Origin: Falsirhodobacter sp051195255
GTDB lineage: Bacteria; Pseudomonadota; Alphaproteobacteria; Rhodobacterales; Rhodobacteraceae
Reading direction: 5' to 3'
Assembly: GCF_051195255.1 (NCBI RefSeq)
Contig: NZ_JBNJLK010000008.1
Location: 62,001-126,000 of the forward strand
Length of the DNA stretch: 64,000 nt
Shown here: positions 7,847 through 14,203 of the stretch, piece by piece
Layout: each line of letters opens with the position of its first letter
Position numbering within the stretch: the stretch's first letter is position 1
Program-made: the position numbers and the translations under genes
Notes under the pieces: generated by a model
What the model saw: only the letters and a program-made list of their open reading frames with translations
Told to the model about the DNA's origin: nothing
Databases searched by the model: none

Positions 7847-8430
7847 CAAAGCATTCCTTTCGTCGAAGGCAGGCCGGGGCTGCGGGGATCGGGCTCCACC
7901 GCTTCGCGCAGGGCGCGGGCGACGGCCTTGAAGGTGGCTTCGGCGATGTGGTGGCTGTTGACGCCGTGGATCAGGTCCACGTGCAGCGTGATGCCGGCAT
8001 GGGTGGACAGGGCCTGGAAGAACTCCCGTACAAGCTCGGTGTCGAAGGACTTGATGGCGGGCGTGGGGAAGGGGACGTTCCAGATCAGGAAGGGGCGGGC
8101 CGACAGGTCCAGCGCGCAACGCACCAGCGCGTCGTCCATCGCAAGATGGAACGAGCCGTAGCGGCGAATGCCGCGCTTGTCGCCCAAAGCCTTGGTCAGC
8201 GCCTGACCGATGGCGATGCCGCAATCCTCGACCGTGTGGTGGTCGTCGATATGGGTGTCGCCGGTGGCGCGCAGCGTCAGGTCGATCAGGGAATGGCGCG
8301 ACAGCTGGTCCAGCATGTGATCGAAGAAGCCGACGCCGGTCTGCACGTCGTAAACGCCCGTTCCGTCCAGGTTGACGGTCAGCGTGATGTCGGTTTCGGC
8401 GGTCTTGCGGGTGATGTCTGCGGTGCGCAT
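7846..8430 (-). CDS. hisB: Imidazoleglycerol-phosphate dehydratase
   Basis: A 194-residue monofunctional dehydratase of histidine synthesis. The metal-binding His clusters are present: GFFDHMLDQLSRHS, THIDDHHTVEDCGIAIG and GVNSHHIAEATFKA. There is no N-terminal phosphatase domain, so histidinol phosphatase must lie elsewhere. The start at 8430 gives MRTADITRKTAETDI, normal for the family. It is the first gene of the hisBH pair; the two tRNA-Gly genes lie 65 bp upstream on the same strand. Confidence 0.96.
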   Translation of the reverse strand: MRTADITRKTAETDITLTVNLDGTGVYDVQTGVGFFDHMLDQLSRHSLIDLTLRATGDTHIDDHHTVEDCGIAIGQALTKALGDKRGIRRYGSFHLAMDDALVRCALDLSARPFLIWNVPFPTPAIKSFDTELVREFFQALSTHAGITLHVDLIHGVNSHHIAEATFKAVARALREAVEPDPRSPGLPSTKGML

Positions 8431-8494
8431 CGCGGGTCTCCTTGTCCGGGGCCTTATAGGCGGCGGAAGAAATCCCTGCAATGTCTTGGTGATC

Positions 8495-8569
8495 TGGAGC
8501 GGGCGAGGCGATTCGAACGCCCGACCCTAACCTTGGCAAGGTTATGCTCTACCCCTGAGCTACGCCCGC
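8495..8569 (-). tRNA. tRNA-Gly (GCC anticodon), copy 1
   Basis: Acceptor stem GCGGGCG/CGCCCGC, discriminator T, encoded CCA. The anticodon stem TAACC/GGTTA encloses TTGCCAA, giving GCC. The T arm carries GTTCGAATC. The 75-base gene is identical to a second copy 21 bp upstream on the same strand. Confidence 0.96.
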
Positions 8570-8590
8570 GCTTCAGATCATCGGTCCAAT

Positions 8591-8665
8591 TGGAGCGGGC
8601 GAGGCGATTCGAACGCCCGACCCTAACCTTGGCAAGGTTATGCTCTACCCCTGAGCTACGCCCGC
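8591..8665 (-). tRNA. tRNA-Gly (GCC anticodon), copy 2
   Basis: Same 75 bases as the neighbouring copy, from the GCGGGCG acceptor strand to the encoded CCA. The tandem pair is probably one transcript, this copy first. Recent duplication or gene conversion explains the identity. Confidence 0.96.
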
Positions 8666-8733
8666 ACCGTTTGGACTGGCGGGGATTTAGGCCACGGCGC
8701 CGACGGGCGCAAGAGGAAAAATGAAGGCCAGCG

Positions 8734-8769
8734 AAAACAAAAGGGCGGCACCCACGGGTGCCGCCCTTT
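8734..8769 (-). terminator. Strong terminator hairpin after the small Cys protein gene
   Basis: A perfect 14-bp stem (AAAGGGCGGCACCC with its complement) with a 2-base spacer sits 60 bp past the stop of the 64-residue gene. On the minus strand it is followed by TTGTTTT. It separates that gene from the tRNA-Gly pair. Confidence 0.85.
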
Positions 8770-8829
8770 CTGACGCTGGCATGGCTGGCTGGCGGCGCAA
8801 AGCGCGGCTGGCTGGCGTGCCGGCGAAAC

Positions 8830-9024
8830 TTATTCCGCCGCGATCTGGCCCGTGAAATGGCCGCACCAGTCATTTGCCGTCACGACCGGCCAGAAACCGC
8901 GCGCGTCGGCGGAGGGTTGCGTGACAGGCGGGTTGAAGCGGCACAGGCCGGCATCACGAACCGCCGGGGTTCCGTTGGCGACGTGGTCTTCGAAGAACAC
9001 GCACTCGGCGCAATGTTTGGTCAT
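8830..9024 (-). CDS. Small four-cysteine protein, unrecognised
   Basis: A 64-residue protein without signal peptide. It opens MTKHCAECVFFEDH, a C-x2-C pair, and has two more cysteines in GLCRFNPPVTQ and NDWCGHFTGQ. The C-x2-C ... C ... C spacing suggests a small zinc or iron-sulfur binding fold; nearby His residues (H4, H14, H56) could also take part. I do not recognise a named family. It is followed by a strong terminator and looks like a single-gene unit. The ATG at 9024 is the only sensible start. Confidence 0.7.
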   Translation of the reverse strand: MTKHCAECVFFEDHVANGTPAVRDAGLCRFNPPVTQPSADARGFWPVVTANDWCGHFTGQIAAE

Positions 9025-9302
9025 ATCCGAATCTCCATCAGAAGCTTGTTCATTCGGAGGCGCTCGGCCTTCCTTGGAATCAATCTAAGTCGACATACGC
9101 AGAACGTCAAGAAAAATAACCAATAAAAACATATAGATGACAGGTTCAGTCAGGTATGAAGGTCCAAGAAAAACAGTCGGTTTTGAAAGCAAAACGGTCG
9201 GCTTTACGTGCCTCCTGCCGAAGTCCCTGGCACCACATCGCTTTCTGGTGAACAGACCGCGAACGCTTTTCATTTGTCCCATCACGGGCTATCTTCCCAT
9301 CC
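9025..9302. other. AT-rich intergenic region between divergent genes
   Basis: 278 bp, much richer in A and T than its surroundings, holding the promoters of the small Cys gene (minus) and the helicase gene (plus). A small inverted repeat (GTTTTG-AAAG-CAAAAC) lies near 9179-9194. The open frames here lack coding character, and I see no RNA gene. Confidence 0.5.
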
Positions 9303-11645
9303 ATGACCGGATCCGATGATTTCGATGCCTTCGAGGCGGCGGTGCCGCTGAGCCAGCGCGCCATGGCGGCGCGTCCCACCCCTTATCTGGAGGACCTGAA
9401 CCCCGCACAGCGCGCGGCGGTGGAGGCCCTGGACGGTCCCGTGCTGATGCTGGCCGGGGCGGGGACGGGCAAGACCAAGGCGCTGACCTCGCGAATCGTG
9501 CACCTGCTGAACACGCAGCGGGCCCGCCCGAACGAGATTCTGGCCGTGACCTTCACCAACAAGGCCGCGCGCGAGATGAAGGACCGCGTGAGCCGCCTGC
9601 TCGGCGGGATGGAGGGGATGCCCTGGATGGGCACCTTCCATTCGATCAGCGTGAAGATCCTGCGGCGCCATGCCGAACTTGTGGGGCTGAAGTCGAACTT
9701 CACGATTCTGGACACTGACGACCAGATCCGCCTGCTGAAGCAATTGATCGTCGCCGCCAACATCGACGAGAAACGCTGGCCCGCGCGGATGATGGCGGGA
9801 ATCATCGACGGCTGGAAGAACCGCGCCTGGACCCCGCGCCGCGTGCCGGCGTCCGAGGCTGGCGCCTTCAACCACCGCGGGACGGAAATCTACGAACAGT
9901 ATCAGGACCGGCTGAAATCCCTGAACGCGGTCGATTTCGGCGACCTGCTGCTGCATGTGCTGACGATCTTCCAGGATCATCCCGACGTGCTGGCGCAATA
10001 CCAGCGCTGGCTGCCCTACATCCTCGTGGACGAATATCAGGACACCAACTCGGCCCAGTATCTGTGGCTGCGGCTTCTGGCGCAGGCCCACAAGAACATC
10101 TGCTGCGTGGGGGACGACGACCAGTCGATCTACGGCTGGCGCGGTGCCGAGGTGGGCAACATCCTGCGATTCGAAAAGGATTTTCCCGGCGCCAAGGTCA
10201 TCCGGCTGGAGCAGAACTACCGCTCCACCGAACACATCCTTGCGGCCGCCTCGGGCGTGATCGCGACCAATGCGGGGCGTCTGGGCAAGACGCTGTGGAC
10301 CGCCGCCAAGGGTGGCGAGAAGGTGCGCCTTATCGGCCACTGGGACGGCGAGGAGGAAGCCCGCTGGATCGGCGAGGAGATCGAGGCGATGCAGCGCGGC
10401 ACGCGGCGCATGGATCCGGTCGGCCTTGATTCGATGGCGATCCTTGTCCGCGCCTCCCACCAGATGCGCGCGTTCGAGGACCGGTTCCTGACCATCGGTC
10501 TGCCCTACCGCGTGATCGGCGGCCCGCGCTTCTATGAACGGTTGGAGATTCGGGACGCGATGGCCTATTTCCGGCTGGCGGTGTCGCCGGACGACGATCT
10601 GGCGTTCGAACGCGTGGTGAACACACCGAAGCGCGGCTTGGGTGACAAAGCGCAGCAATCCATCCAGCGGGCGGCACGCGAGGCTGACATGCCTCTTCTG
10701 GAAGGCGCGCGCGCGCTTCTGGCGCAGGGCGGGATCGGCGGCAAGGGCGCGGGCCAGCTGCGCCAGTTCGTCGAAGGCATCGACCGCTGGCACGCGGCCA
10801 CCCTGCGCGAGCACAACCATATCGAGCTGGCCGAGACGATCCTTGACGAATCCGGCTACACCGCCATGTGGCAGAACGACAAGACGCCCGAGGCGCCGGG
10901 CCGGCTGGAAAACCTCAAGGAACTCGTGAAGGCGCTGGAGCAGTTCGAGAACCTTCAGGGATTCCTTGAACACGTGGCCCTGATCATGGACAACGAGCAG
11001 GGGGAGGTGGGGGAGAAGGTGTCCATCATGACCTTGCACGCGGCCAAGGGGCTGGAGTTTCCCGCAGTCTTCCTTCCCGGTTGGGAGGATGGGCTGTTCC
11101 CGTCGCAGCGCGCCATGGACGAATCCGGCCTGAAAGGTCTGGAGGAGGAACGGCGGCTGGCCTATGTCGGCATCACGCGGGCCGAACGGATCTGCACCGT
11201 GTCCTTTGCCGCCAACCGCCGCGTCTACGGGCAATGGCAATCGGCGCTTCCGTCGCGCTTCATCGACGAACTGCCCGCCGCGCATGTGGAGGTGCTGACA
11301 CCGCCTGGCCTTTACGGGGGCGGCTTCGGCGCGGCGGCGACACCGATGGACCAGCGGGTGGCAAGCGCGGACGTCTACAACTCCCCAGGATGGAAGCGGA
11401 TGCAGGATCGCGCCACGTCGCGGCCCATGTCGCAGCCCCGCGAATCAAAGAACGTGGTGATCGACCTTCAGGCCGTGGCCAAGTTCACGACGGGCGATCG
11501 CGTGTTCAGCACGAAGTTCGGCTATGGCACCGTGCAGGGCGTGGAAGGCGACAAGCTGGACGTGGCGTTCGACAAGGCCGGGTCGAAGAAGATCGTCGCC
11601 AGCTTCGTCGTGGCCGCCGATCGGGCGGACGACGTTCCCTTCTGA
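9303..11645 (+). CDS. uvrD: ATP-dependent DNA helicase, UvrD/PcrA type
   Basis: A 780-residue superfamily 1A helicase that unwinds DNA 3' to 5' in excision and mismatch repair and can clear RNA polymerase. Motifs in order: Q motif LNPAQRAAVEALDGPVLMLA, Walker A GAGTGKT at 52-58, motif Ia TFTNKAAREMKDR, Walker B LVDEYQDTNSAQY, motif III GDDDQSIYGWRGAE, motif IV RLEQNYRST, motif V TLHAAKGLEFPAVFLPG and motif VI RRLAYVGITRAE. The last 50 residues (GDRVFSTKFGYGTVQGVEGDKLDVAF) are the Tudor-like tail of PcrA/UvrD that contacts RNA polymerase. A separate gene from any RecB-type nuclease; length is normal. Confidence 0.95.
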   Translation: MTGSDDFDAFEAAVPLSQRAMAARPTPYLEDLNPAQRAAVEALDGPVLMLAGAGTGKTKALTSRIVHLLNTQRARPNEILAVTFTNKAAREMKDRVSRLLGGMEGMPWMGTFHSISVKILRRHAELVGLKSNFTILDTDDQIRLLKQLIVAANIDEKRWPARMMAGIIDGWKNRAWTPRRVPASEAGAFNHRGTEIYEQYQDRLKSLNAVDFGDLLLHVLTIFQDHPDVLAQYQRWLPYILVDEYQDTNSAQYLWLRLLAQAHKNICCVGDDDQSIYGWRGAEVGNILRFEKDFPGAKVIRLEQNYRSTEHILAAASGVIATNAGRLGKTLWTAAKGGEKVRLIGHWDGEEEARWIGEEIEAMQRGTRRMDPVGLDSMAILVRASHQMRAFEDRFLTIGLPYRVIGGPRFYERLEIRDAMAYFRLAVSPDDDLAFERVVNTPKRGLGDKAQQSIQRAAREADMPLLEGARALLAQGGIGGKGAGQLRQFVEGIDRWHAATLREHNHIELAETILDESGYTAMWQNDKTPEAPGRLENLKELVKALEQFENLQGFLEHVALIMDNEQGEVGEKVSIMTLHAAKGLEFPAVFLPGWEDGLFPSQRAMDESGLKGLEEERRLAYVGITRAERICTVSFAANRRVYGQWQSALPSRFIDELPAAHVEVLTPPGLYGGGFGAAATPMDQRVASADVYNSPGWKRMQDRATSRPMSQPRESKNVVIDLQAVAKFTTGDRVFSTKFGYGTVQGVEGDKLDVAFDKAGSKKIVASFVVAADRADDVPF

Positions 11646-11660
11646 CACCACCGGACACCG

Positions 11661-11743
11661 GACAAAAGAAAACGGCGGCACCCAGGGAGGAGGAGGGGTA
11701 CCGCCGTTTCTGTCACGTCCGGCCCAGGGAGGAGGAGGGGCCG
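11661..11743 (-). ncRNA. CcsR-like sRNA unit 5 with array terminator
   Basis: The short hairpin (11720-11743, arms CGGCCC/GGGCCG) is followed by a 14-bp terminal hairpin (11670-11709), whose loop also carries the CTCCTCCTCCCT motif. On the minus strand it is followed by TTCTTTTGTC, so it acts as the rho-independent terminator of the whole ccaF1-array transcript. One pair in this stem is C-A on the plus strand but G-U on the minus strand. It ends 16 bp from the helicase stop. Confidence 0.8.
11662..11709 (-). terminator. Terminator of the ccaF1-CcsR transcript
   Basis: 14-bp stem with the array loop motif and a U-rich tail on the minus strand. On the plus strand the right arm is followed by CTGTC with no T run, so it does not obviously end the helicase transcript. 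Confidence 0.8.
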
Positions 11744-11753
11744 TCGATCTGAA

Positions 11754-11817
11754 GGAACATCGCCCAGGGAGGAGGAGGGGCGCCGTTCCAGCCTTGCAGC
11801 CACCGGGGAGGAGGTGG
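11754..11817 (-). ncRNA. CcsR-like sRNA unit 4, one hairpin degenerate
   Basis: The short hairpin (11800-11817, arms CCACC/GGTGG) has a shortened loop reading TCCTCCCC on the minus strand, still containing CCTCC. The long hairpin (11754-11789) has a 12-bp stem with one mismatch and one minus-strand G-U pair and the full loop. This is the most diverged unit. Confidence 0.7.
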
Positions 11818-11830
11818 TGACCGAAGAGGG

Positions 11831-11896
11831 TGGCAGCGCCCAGGGAGGAGGAGGGGCGCCGCCATATCGTCAGTGGCCAGGGAGGAGGAGGGCCAC
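11831..11896 (-). ncRNA. CcsR-like sRNA unit 3
   Basis: The short hairpin (11873-11896, arms GTGGCC/GGCCAC) and the long hairpin (11831-11864, 11-bp stem) both carry the full 12-base loop. One pair in the long stem is A-C on the plus strand but U-G on the minus strand, supporting leftward transcription. Confidence 0.8.
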
Positions 11897-11910
11897 CGAT
11901 GAAACTTTTT

Positions 11911-11976
11911 GCGGCGACCCCAGGGAGGAGGAGAGGGTCGCCGCGTAACGGACGGCCCAGGGAGGAGGAGGGGCCG
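11911..11976 (-). ncRNA. CcsR-like sRNA unit 2
   Basis: The short hairpin (11953-11976, arms CGGCCC/GGGCCG) has the full loop. The long hairpin (11911-11944) has a perfect 10-bp stem GCGGCGACCC/GGGTCGCCGC and a 14-base loop holding the motif. It is followed on the minus strand by AAAAAGTTTC, not a T run, so separation from the next unit would need RNase cleavage. About 35 bp separate it from unit 1. Confidence 0.8.
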
Positions 11977-12013
11977 AACGCATCTTGTGTGAAGCACGAG
12001 GCTTCGAACAGGT

Positions 12014-12074
12014 GCGGCAACATCAGGGAGGGGATGCTACCGCTCTTCGTAAGGCCCAGGGAGGAGGAGGGGCC
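12014..12074 (-). ncRNA. CcsR-like sRNA unit 1 (next to ccaF1)
   Basis: The first hairpin (12053-12074) has arms GGCCC/GGGCC and the full 12-base loop. The second (12014-12043) has an 11-bp stem that includes two pairs that are G-U only when read on the minus strand, and a reduced loop CCCTCCCT. It begins 12 bp after the ccaF1 stop, so it is probably cut from the ccaF1 transcript. The exact ends are not visible. Confidence 0.75.
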
Positions 12075-12086
12075 AGACGAGGAAAC

Positions 12087-12296
12087 TTACTTGCCGTATG
12101 CGGCTTCGCGGGCCACATTGCGGATGGACATCCGGTTCAGCCCCAGATCACCCAGTTCGCGGGCCGACAGGGCGTTGAGTTCGGCCACCGTCTGGCGATA
12201 CAGGGCGCGGCGCTGGAGGCCCGACTTGATCACGTCGAGCAGGCCACCGAAGCGGAAACCGTCGCGAGCGATCTGAGCGGAGGCTGCCTGAGCCAT
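12087..12296 (-). CDS. ccaF1: Small DUF1127 protein, CcaF1-like RNA-binding protein
   Basis: A 69-residue basic protein. The C-terminal half RRALYRQTVAELNALSARELGDLGLNRMSIRNVAREAAYGK is a DUF1127 domain (T-x-x-E-L-x-x-L-S-x-R-E-L-x-D-L-G). In R. sphaeroides the DUF1127 protein encoded just before the ccsR genes, CcaF1, binds RNA and helps mature CcsR RNAs; the same order here supports the same role. AAGGTG precedes the ATG at 12296 by about 7 bases. The hairpin array starts 12 bp after the stop, so both are probably one transcript. In the model organism this locus answers to RpoHI/RpoHII; I could not pick out a clear promoter here. Confidence 0.88.
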   Translation of the reverse strand: MAQAASAQIARDGFRFGGLLDVIKSGLQRRALYRQTVAELNALSARELGDLGLNRMSIRNVAREAAYGK

Positions 12297-12555
12297 GGTC
12301 TTTCACCTTGTGTCTGTGTTTGCGCTATCTTCGGCGGTTGCCATGTCCGGCGCTGTTGAAGCCAATGTGCGGGTTTTGCTGCACCTGCACAATCCCGCTT
12401 CGCGTCAACGCTGCCATGCAGCATCCGCATGGCTGGCCCGGCGCACCGCATACGTCCTGCACGGCACTGCCCGAAAAGCGGGCAGGTCGTGAACAACGCC
12501 TTGCGCTTCCACCGGTTCTGACCAAGTTGTCGCTGGACTGTCACAGGAGTGGACC

Positions 12556-13608
12556 ATGACCCCAAGCCGCGATTCCATCCTTGCCGCACTGGACCGGATC
12601 GAGGTTCCGGGCGGAACGCTCGTGTCGCGCGACATGGTGCGCGCGCTGGTCATCGAGGAGGGCGCCGTCCGCTTCGTGATCGAGGCGGCCTCGGCCGAGC
12701 AGGCCCGCCTGATGGAGCCCGTGCGCGCCCGGGCGCAGGCCGCGCTGGAGGCCCTGCCGGGCGTCCGCTCCGCCTCGGTGGTGCTGACGGCCGAGGCGGC
12801 CGCGCCGAAGCTGAAGCTGGGGCGACATCCCACGCCGGACCAGGGGCCGCAGGCCGTTCCCGGCGTCCAGCGCATCCTGGCCATCGGGTCCGGCAAGGGT
12901 GGGGTGGGCAAATCCACCGTGTCGTCGAACCTCGCAGTGGCGCTGGCGCGGCAGGGGCGGCGGGTCGGGCTTCTGGACGCCGACATCTACGGTCCTTCGC
13001 AGCCGCGGATGATGGGCGTGTCGAAGCGTCCGGCCTCGCCCGATGGAAAGACGATCATCCCGCTGAAGGCGCATGGCGTGACGATGATGTCCATAGGCCT
13101 GATGGTGAAGGAGGAGGAGGCCATCGTCTGGCGCGGGCCCATGCTGATGGGTGCGTTGCAGCAGATGCTGGGACAGGTGGCATGGGGGGAGCTGGACGTT
13201 CTTCTGGTCGACCTGCCGCCCGGCACCGGGGACGTGGCCATGACCCTGTGCCAGCGCACGCAGCTGACCGGCGCCATCGTCGTGTCCACCCCGCAGGATG
13301 TGGCGCTTCTGGACGCGCGCAAGGCCCTGGACATGTTCCACCGGCTGGGCACCCCGGTTCTGGGCCTGATCGAGAACATGAGCGTGTTCGTCTGTCCCAA
13401 TTGCGGCCACGAATCCCACATCTTCGGTCACGGCGGCGTGGCGGCCGAAGCGGCGCGTCTGGATGTGCCTTTCCTGGGGGAGCTTCCCCTGGAGTTGTCG
13501 GTGCGTCTCGCGGGCGATGCCGGAACGCCGGTCGCGGCGGGGGAAGGGCCCATGGCCGACGCCTATGCCCGTCTGGCTCAGCGCCTGATCGGCGGCGATC
13601 TCGCCTGA
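12556..13608 (+). CDS. mrp: Mrp/ApbC iron-sulfur cluster carrier ATPase
   Basis: A 350-residue P-loop NTPase of the Mrp/NBP35 family, which carries and transfers iron-sulfur clusters. An N-terminal MIP18-like domain (residues 1 to about 90) is followed by the deviant Walker A GSGKGGVGKST at 111-121, the LLDADIYGPSQPRM switch region, LVDLPPGTGD (Walker B) and the cluster-binding C-x2-C in VFVCPNCGHESHIF. Length and order are normal. CAGGAG precedes the ATG by about 8 bases. It is divergent from ccaF1 across about 260 bp. Confidence 0.93.
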   Translation: MTPSRDSILAALDRIEVPGGTLVSRDMVRALVIEEGAVRFVIEAASAEQARLMEPVRARAQAALEALPGVRSASVVLTAEAAAPKLKLGRHPTPDQGPQAVPGVQRILAIGSGKGGVGKSTVSSNLAVALARQGRRVGLLDADIYGPSQPRMMGVSKRPASPDGKTIIPLKAHGVTMMSIGLMVKEEEAIVWRGPMLMGALQQMLGQVAWGELDVLLVDLPPGTGDVAMTLCQRTQLTGAIVVSTPQDVALLDARKALDMFHRLGTPVLGLIENMSVFVCPNCGHESHIFGHGGVAAEAARLDVPFLGELPLELSVRLAGDAGTPVAAGEGPMADAYARLAQRLIGGDLA

Positions 13609-13957
13609 TCCGGGATCGGCTGGGACGGACGGGATTTTCCGGGACGGCCTGACATTTCAAAGAATCACGAAACGGCGAGGCGGGGGCGCGGCGGGCAAAA
13701 CCTGTGGCGCCCCCGCCGCATTGGGGCGGGAATGAGCGAGTTTCAGCACAGCGGCTGGGACAATCTGGGCGGGCGAAAAAACACAAGATAGGGTGCGGCA
13801 ACCGCTGAATATCGCTAAATCTTGAAGTAATTTACAATCTTGGGAAGATGTGGATCGGAAGGGTGCCTCTGGCGTCACAAAATGTTCCGGAACAAGACCC
13901 ATTTTTTTCCTTTACGTCCCACCTCATCCCATGTCATCCCTGTTCTCACGACGACGA
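13609..13957. other. Intergenic region upstream of the dcw leader RNA
   Basis: No gene is visible. A 10-bp inverted repeat (GGCGGGGGCG at 13679-13688 with its complement at 13708-13717) can fold but lacks a good T run, so it is at most a weak terminator for mrp. Downstream the DNA becomes AT-rich, and a perfect 12-bp palindrome TGTTCCGGAACA lies at 13883-13894, followed by a T run. The dcw promoter is expected in this AT-rich part, but no clear -35/-10 pair can be fixed by eye. Confidence 0.5.
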
Positions 13958-14163
13958 GGGCGGCAGTTGAACAGGGGCACGCAAAGACCCCGAAACGGCA
14001 AGAACCTTTCAGGTTTCATACAGGCAACCGCTTTCGTCACCAAAAACAGATCCGGCGCGCGGCCGAGCAGTCATCCCCCGAGGTGGGCGCGCGCAGCTGG
14101 ACACCCAGCGATGGGACAGACCGGCGGATCGGGCAGTGGCAGCCGCTCGATCCGCCGTTTTCC
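13958..14163 (+). ncRNA. UpsM-like sRNA from the dcw leader (5' end approximate)
   Basis: In Rhodobacter sphaeroides the dcw cluster has an unusually long 5' leader, whose premature end yields the abundant sRNA UpsM, about 206 nt long. Here mraZ is also preceded by a long gene-free leader, and a terminator hairpin lies 40 bp before the mraZ start. Counting back about 206 nt from that terminator gives the coordinates used. Position and terminator are seen; homology of the RNA itself is inferred from gene order, since I cannot align it. Confidence 0.5.
14123..14163 (+). terminator. Terminator/attenuator in the mraZ leader
   Basis: A 9-bp perfect stem GGCGGATCG/CGATCCGCC, with a 16-base loop that can itself pair GGC/GCC, is followed by GTTTTCC. 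It lies 40 bp upstream of mraZ with no gene before it on this strand for over 500 bp, so it most likely ends a leader RNA and limits read-through into mraZ. Confidence 0.7.
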
Positions 14164-14203
14164 GTTCGGGGATCCCCCTCGGACATGAAGGCAGGATGCG
14201 GGT

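Larger units (their letters stand above)
11662..12074 (-). repeat. CcsR/cuckoo-RNA hairpin array: ten hairpins with a conserved CCUCCU-type loop
   Basis: On the plus strand the 12-base sequence AGGGAGGAGGAG occurs eight times, each time enclosed by a different inverted repeat (GGCCC, CGCCC, GTGGCC, GCGGCGACCC and others). Two more hairpins carry shortened versions. On the minus strand every loop reads CTCCTCCTCCCT, the CCUCCUCCC motif of the CcsR (cuckoo) sRNAs of Rhodobacter sphaeroides, and the DUF1127 gene ccaF1 lies just upstream as it does there. Short-stem (5-6 bp) and long-stem (10-14 bp) hairpins alternate, giving five two-hairpin units. Several stem pairs are G-U only on the minus strand, so the minus strand is the transcript. 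Confidence 0.88.

Noticed and set aside
9137..9379. Short open frames in the AT-rich gap before the helicase gene
   Set aside because: No ribosome binding site, atypical composition, and overlap with the helicase start.
11445..12023. Open frames through the hairpin array encoding repeated SSLG or PPPW peptides
   Set aside because: They come from translating the repeated loop in three frames; no ribosome binding site, and the RNA structure explains the conservation.
11661..12074. CRISPR array
   Set aside because: The repeated 12-base core is flanked by variable inverted repeats, spacing is irregular, and there are no cas genes. The features are those of RNA hairpins.
13679..13717. mrp terminator
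   Set aside because: The stem is good, but the 19-base loop and missing T run make it weak; not called as a terminator.
14080..14120. MraZ operator repeats
   Set aside because: Two GTGGG/TGGGA-like words occur, but not in the regular 10-base spacing of known MraZ sites.
13609..14203. RNase P RNA gene upstream of mraZ
   Set aside because: I looked for the conserved GAGGAAAGTCC block and did not find it.
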